A stretch of 56,253 nucleotides of DNA from Flavobacteriales bacterium (GTDB taxonomy: Bacteria > Bacteroidota > Bacteroidia > Flavobacteriales > JABDKJ01). The stretch is taken from the NCBI GenBank assembly GCA_013002285.1, contig JABDKJ010000069.1, positions 1 through 56,253 on the forward strand. Direction: 5' to 3'. Under the pieces are notes generated by a model. The model saw only the letters and a program-made list of their open reading frames with translations, did no database searches and was not told where the DNA came from. Position 1 is the first letter of the stretch. Each line of letters starts with the position of its first letter. This document shows, in pieces, positions 53,778-56,253 of the stretch. A program made the position numbers and the translations under genes.

Positions 53778-53809
53778 CAAATGTAATATGTTAAAACTAC
53801 TACGGCAAA
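53778..53809 (-). promoter_or_regulatory. Perfect promoter of tRNA-Asp
   Basis: On the minus strand TTTG (53809-53806), 20 bases, TACATTTG (53785-53778). Transcription should start near 53771, about 33 bases before the mature tRNA. Confidence 0.8.
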
Positions 53810-53830
53810 AATTGAGAAAGGTTTTTTAAG

Positions 53831-53860
53831 AAAAAAAAGCCCCACAAAAATGTGGGGCTT
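53831..53860 (-). terminator. Terminator of the right-edge surface-protein gene
   Basis: On the minus strand: AAGCCCCACA, a TTTT loop, TGTGGGGCTT continuing into a run of T. It follows the TAG at 53885 by about 25 bases. It also separates that gene from the tRNA promoter. Confidence 0.93.
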
Positions 53861-53884
53861 AATAGTATTTGAAATTGAGGTTTA

Positions 53885-56251
53885 CTATTCTATGATCACC
53901 TTCACTCTTTGATCGAAATTGACATTGTCAAAGACTCTTAAGAAGTAGAATCCTCTTTCAACAGTGTTCATATCAATTGGGTAAAGTTGAGCATTGATAG
54001 CACTTTGCGAATGGATAACCTTTCCATTAAGATCATAGATCTCAATATTGTATTCTTTAAGATCTGTTTCCAAGAAGAATTGCCCATTGTTCGGATTTGG
54101 ATAAATACTTAAAGTATTGTCTCCAAAGGACAAGAACTTATTGGCCTGCATATCATTCTCAGCTTCCTCAAGTCCTTCTTCGTTTGTGGTCGGAGCACCT
54201 AAGTTGAAATAATCATAAGGTGAGAAATCGCTTACGTCCAAAGGATCCAAGAAACAAGCACATCTTACCTTCCACTCATAATCAGCTGATGGGTCCAATG
54301 CACCGATAGGCACAAAATGCTGAGTAATATCCGGAGCATACTTGATGATGGAAACTTCTGTTCCACCAACAATACCACCTAATATCTGACATGCTTCAGC
54401 ACCTGCTGGAGGAGTCCAAGTCAATTTAACGCTGTTCGCCAATATTGTAGACTCAAGATCCGTAGGAGCCTCACATTCTTGCGGAGGACAATTCCCAAGT
54501 GGATCTTGAATATCAACCGTTGCAGAACAAACTGTTACATTACCCGCTTCATCAGTAACCTCAACATTTAAATAATTAATACCTAAGTCTTCACAGTAAA
54601 AATTTGCTGTTGATTGTCCGTTTATCGTAACGGTCAATTCTCCAATACAATTATCAGTTGCTAATGCGACAAATGCAACCGCAGGAACAGTTACTTCAAA
54701 ATTATTCAATGAAGCCGTTACATTCTGACAAAGAAGCGTAGGCTCCTGATCGTCATATACCGTAACAGTAGTGCTACAATTATATTCCGTACCGTCCTCG
54801 CCTATGGCGCTCCAATCAATTACATGAGTTCCTATAGGGAAAATTCCACTTGCATCTGCTCCACCAAAAGATGTACTACCATCTTCGAATGTAACCACAT
54901 GTCCAATTTCCATAGATTCACATGGATCCATTGGCGTAGCAACTAATAAACCAGTTTCCACGAATACCACGCACTGATCTTTGTCGGTTCCTATCACTAA
55001 GTCTTCCGGACAAACAAGTCCCGAAGGATTGTTATTCTCTAATGTGATATTTGCACTACACGTACTTATATTTCCGCCTAGGTCAAAAACTAACATTGTG
55101 ATCAAGTTATTTCCTAAATTATCACAAGTCAAAGAGTCTTCTGACAATGAGATAAATACTGGTCCACAATTATCGAAGCTTCCATTGTCAACCAAACTTG
55201 GATCAACAATAACATATCCATCAGGTCCAAGCTCAACTGTTATATCTTGACATAAAGCCTGTGGCGCTATGTTATCCACTACTTTGATAGATGAAGTCAT
55301 AGTGTTTGCAGAAATATTTCCACATTCATCTTCTGCCTGCCATACAACCTCAAATAATCCAGTTTCCGGGAATTTCAATGAATTGAATCCTGCAACTAAA
55401 AGGTCTACCGGATAAACTGAAGGGTCCGAACAATTATCACTAGCTGGAGGTACAAGGTTGCACGACTCAAATAGATCATAGATCGCCTGATCTATTGCCA
55501 CTGCCTCTGCTGGTGTCAAGTTGCCCTCCAGATAATCATATAGATCCATGATATCAATTCCTAGATCAGTGCAATTCTTGATAACTTCCACTGGAATTGG
55601 AACTCCTATGATAGGTGCAGTCGTATCAACCACATAAATAGTTTCTATCGCAGAGCTAGAATTCCCACAATTGTCAGTCGCAGTATATGTTCTTTCCAAA
55701 ATATATTCTTGAGGACAATCTCCTGGAATGATCAATTCTTCGATCTCCACTAAAGGATCAGTATCACAATTGTCAGTAACAATATAGAACGGAAGTGGCA
55801 CACTTTCATCGCACTCGATAGTCTGGTCTGGAGGTACTAAAACTTCTGGAGCTTCAGTATCTATCAAAGTGATCACTTGAGTATGAGAAGTCATATTCCC
55901 ACAATCATCTTCTGCCATCCATGTTCTAATAATTGGATCTGAACAGCTAGTTCCTCCCGTTTCCGAGAACACTACTGGAACATCACTATCACAGATGTCT
56001 GAAGCGGTCAATATCTCAGCATCCGGGATCATCTCACAAGGCACTGACATGTCTGCCGGTAAGTCACTCAATTCAGGTGCAGTAGTGTCCACTACTGTAA
56101 GAGTTTGAGTATCAGTTGCCGTATTTCCACATTCATCCGTTGCCGTGTAAGTTCGAACCATTGTGAATGTTTCTCCACACATCTCCGTAACGTCAGCCTC
56201 TACCGTCCATGATGCATCTCCACAAGTATCTTCTGCTGTGGCATCTGCAGC
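53885..56251 (-). CDS. HYR-like repeat surface protein, type A T9SS cargo (5' truncated)
   Basis: The frame runs past the right edge; 23 sense codons precede the first ATG at 56182, so the N-terminus is outside the window. About 788 residues are visible. HYR-like Ig units recur with the same TATDECGN and TxAPE patterns as the left-edge gene, then a Cys-rich Fn3-like segment (VKLTWTPPAGAEACQI, WKVRCACFLDPLDVSDFSPY), and a type A tail (NTLSIYPNPNNGQFF, then RGFYFLRVFDNVNFDQRVKVIIE). The order of parts and many motifs match the left-edge gene, so the two are paralogues in opposite orientation. Secreted by T9SS; ligand unknown. Confidence 0.88.
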   Translation of the reverse strand, partial: AADATAEDTCGDASWTVEADVTEMCGETFTMVRTYTATDECGNTATDTQTLTVVDTTAPELSDLPADMSVPCEMIPDAEILTASDICDSDVPVVFSETGGTSCSDPIIRTWMAEDDCGNMTSHTQVITLIDTEAPEVLVPPDQTIECDESVPLPFYIVTDNCDTDPLVEIEELIIPGDCPQEYILERTYTATDNCGNSSSAIETIYVVDTTAPIIGVPIPVEVIKNCTDLGIDIMDLYDYLEGNLTPAEAVAIDQAIYDLFESCNLVPPASDNCSDPSVYPVDLLVAGFNSLKFPETGLFEVVWQAEDECGNISANTMTSSIKVVDNIAPQALCQDITVELGPDGYVIVDPSLVDNGSFDNCGPVFISLSEDSLTCDNLGNNLITMLVFDLGGNISTCSANITLENNNPSGLVCPEDLVIGTDKDQCVVFVETGLLVATPMDPCESMEIGHVVTFEDGSTSFGGADASGIFPIGTHVIDWSAIGEDGTEYNCSTTVTVYDDQEPTLLCQNVTASLNNFEVTVPAVAFVALATDNCIGELTVTINGQSTANFYCEDLGINYLNVEVTDEAGNVTVCSATVDIQDPLGNCPPQECEAPTDLESTILANSVKLTWTPPAGAEACQILGGIVGGTEVSIIKYAPDITQHFVPIGALDPSADYEWKVRCACFLDPLDVSDFSPYDYFNLGAPTTNEEGLEEAENDMQANKFLSFGDNTLSIYPNPNNGQFFLETDLKEYNIEIYDLNGKVIHSQSAINAQLYPIDMNTVERGFYFLRVFDNVNFDQRVKVIIE

Positions 56252-56253
56252 TG

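Overview
The window is about 56 kb of chromosome from a member of the Bacteroidota, most likely the Saprospiria, though that class is an inference. The evidence is a set of type IX secretion (T9SS) cargo proteins with type A and type B C-terminal sorting domains, T9SS membrane genes (PorP/SprF-like, PorE-like OmpA, PorQ), Bacteroidota-specific families (DUF6090, TIGR02757/DUF2400, a fused E1 alpha/beta dehydrogenase, LuxC-type acyl-CoA reductase next to a ferredoxin), and promoters of the TTTG-N19-21-TAnnTTTG type. Coding density is high. Most of the region is core chromosome, and I see no phage, insertion sequence, CRISPR array or rRNA.

Layout. Both edges are occupied by truncated, paralogous HYR-like repeat proteins with type A tails (3-2735 on +, 53885-56251 on -), whose 3' ends point toward each other. 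2.8-8.2 kb holds a hypothetical protein, a GT4 glycosyltransferase, the coupled set DinB / lipoprotein / YciH, then aroC and proC. 8.2-9.5 kb is a small AT-rich accessory patch with one unknown TTG-start gene and the orphaned tail of a dead T9SS cargo gene. 9.5-17.5 kb is the most striking locus: a 1494-residue type B adhesin with ten tandem ~100-residue repeats, followed by PorP/SprF and a PorE-like TPR/PD40/OmpA lipoprotein. 17.7-24.7 kb carries a VOC protein, a methyltransferase, a DEAD-box-type helicase, a cold-shock protein, the fused E1 dehydrogenase and sucC. 24.8-30.8 kb carries lolD, TIGR02757, lipoproteins, a SixA-like phosphatase and two type A cargo proteins. 30.8-44.1 kb carries a SulP transporter, a double FKBP, YaaA, a second DEAD-box helicase, a gene broken by one stop codon, a VanZ-like protein, porQ, a SUMF1-like lipoprotein, lon, a GlmU-like enzyme and rpmE2. 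44.2-53.5 kb carries a beta-helix lipoprotein, acyl-CoA reductase, ferredoxin, a Kunitz-type lipoprotein, serC-serA-DUF1015-yggS and a di-haem cytochrome c peroxidase. A tRNA-Asp follows.

How the genes work together. Five intact or partial T9SS cargo proteins plus one dead remnant share the window with PorP/SprF, PorE-like and PorQ proteins, so cell-surface display is the dominant theme. serC and serA give the first two steps of serine synthesis. sucC and E1 belong to central and branched-chain oxoacid metabolism. FKBP, Lon and YaaA are folding and stress functions.

Points that merit a second look are the Kunitz-domain lipoprotein with Glu at the predicted P1 site, REP-like palindromes sitting in frame inside yciH, a gene interrupted by a single TAA, the exact 300-base adhesin repeats, candidate leaderless promoters in front of lolD and the cytochrome c peroxidase gene, and the inverted paralogues at the two edges. 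I did not find a system I could confidently call wholly new. The adhesin/PorP/PorE locus and the Kunitz gene are the best candidates.
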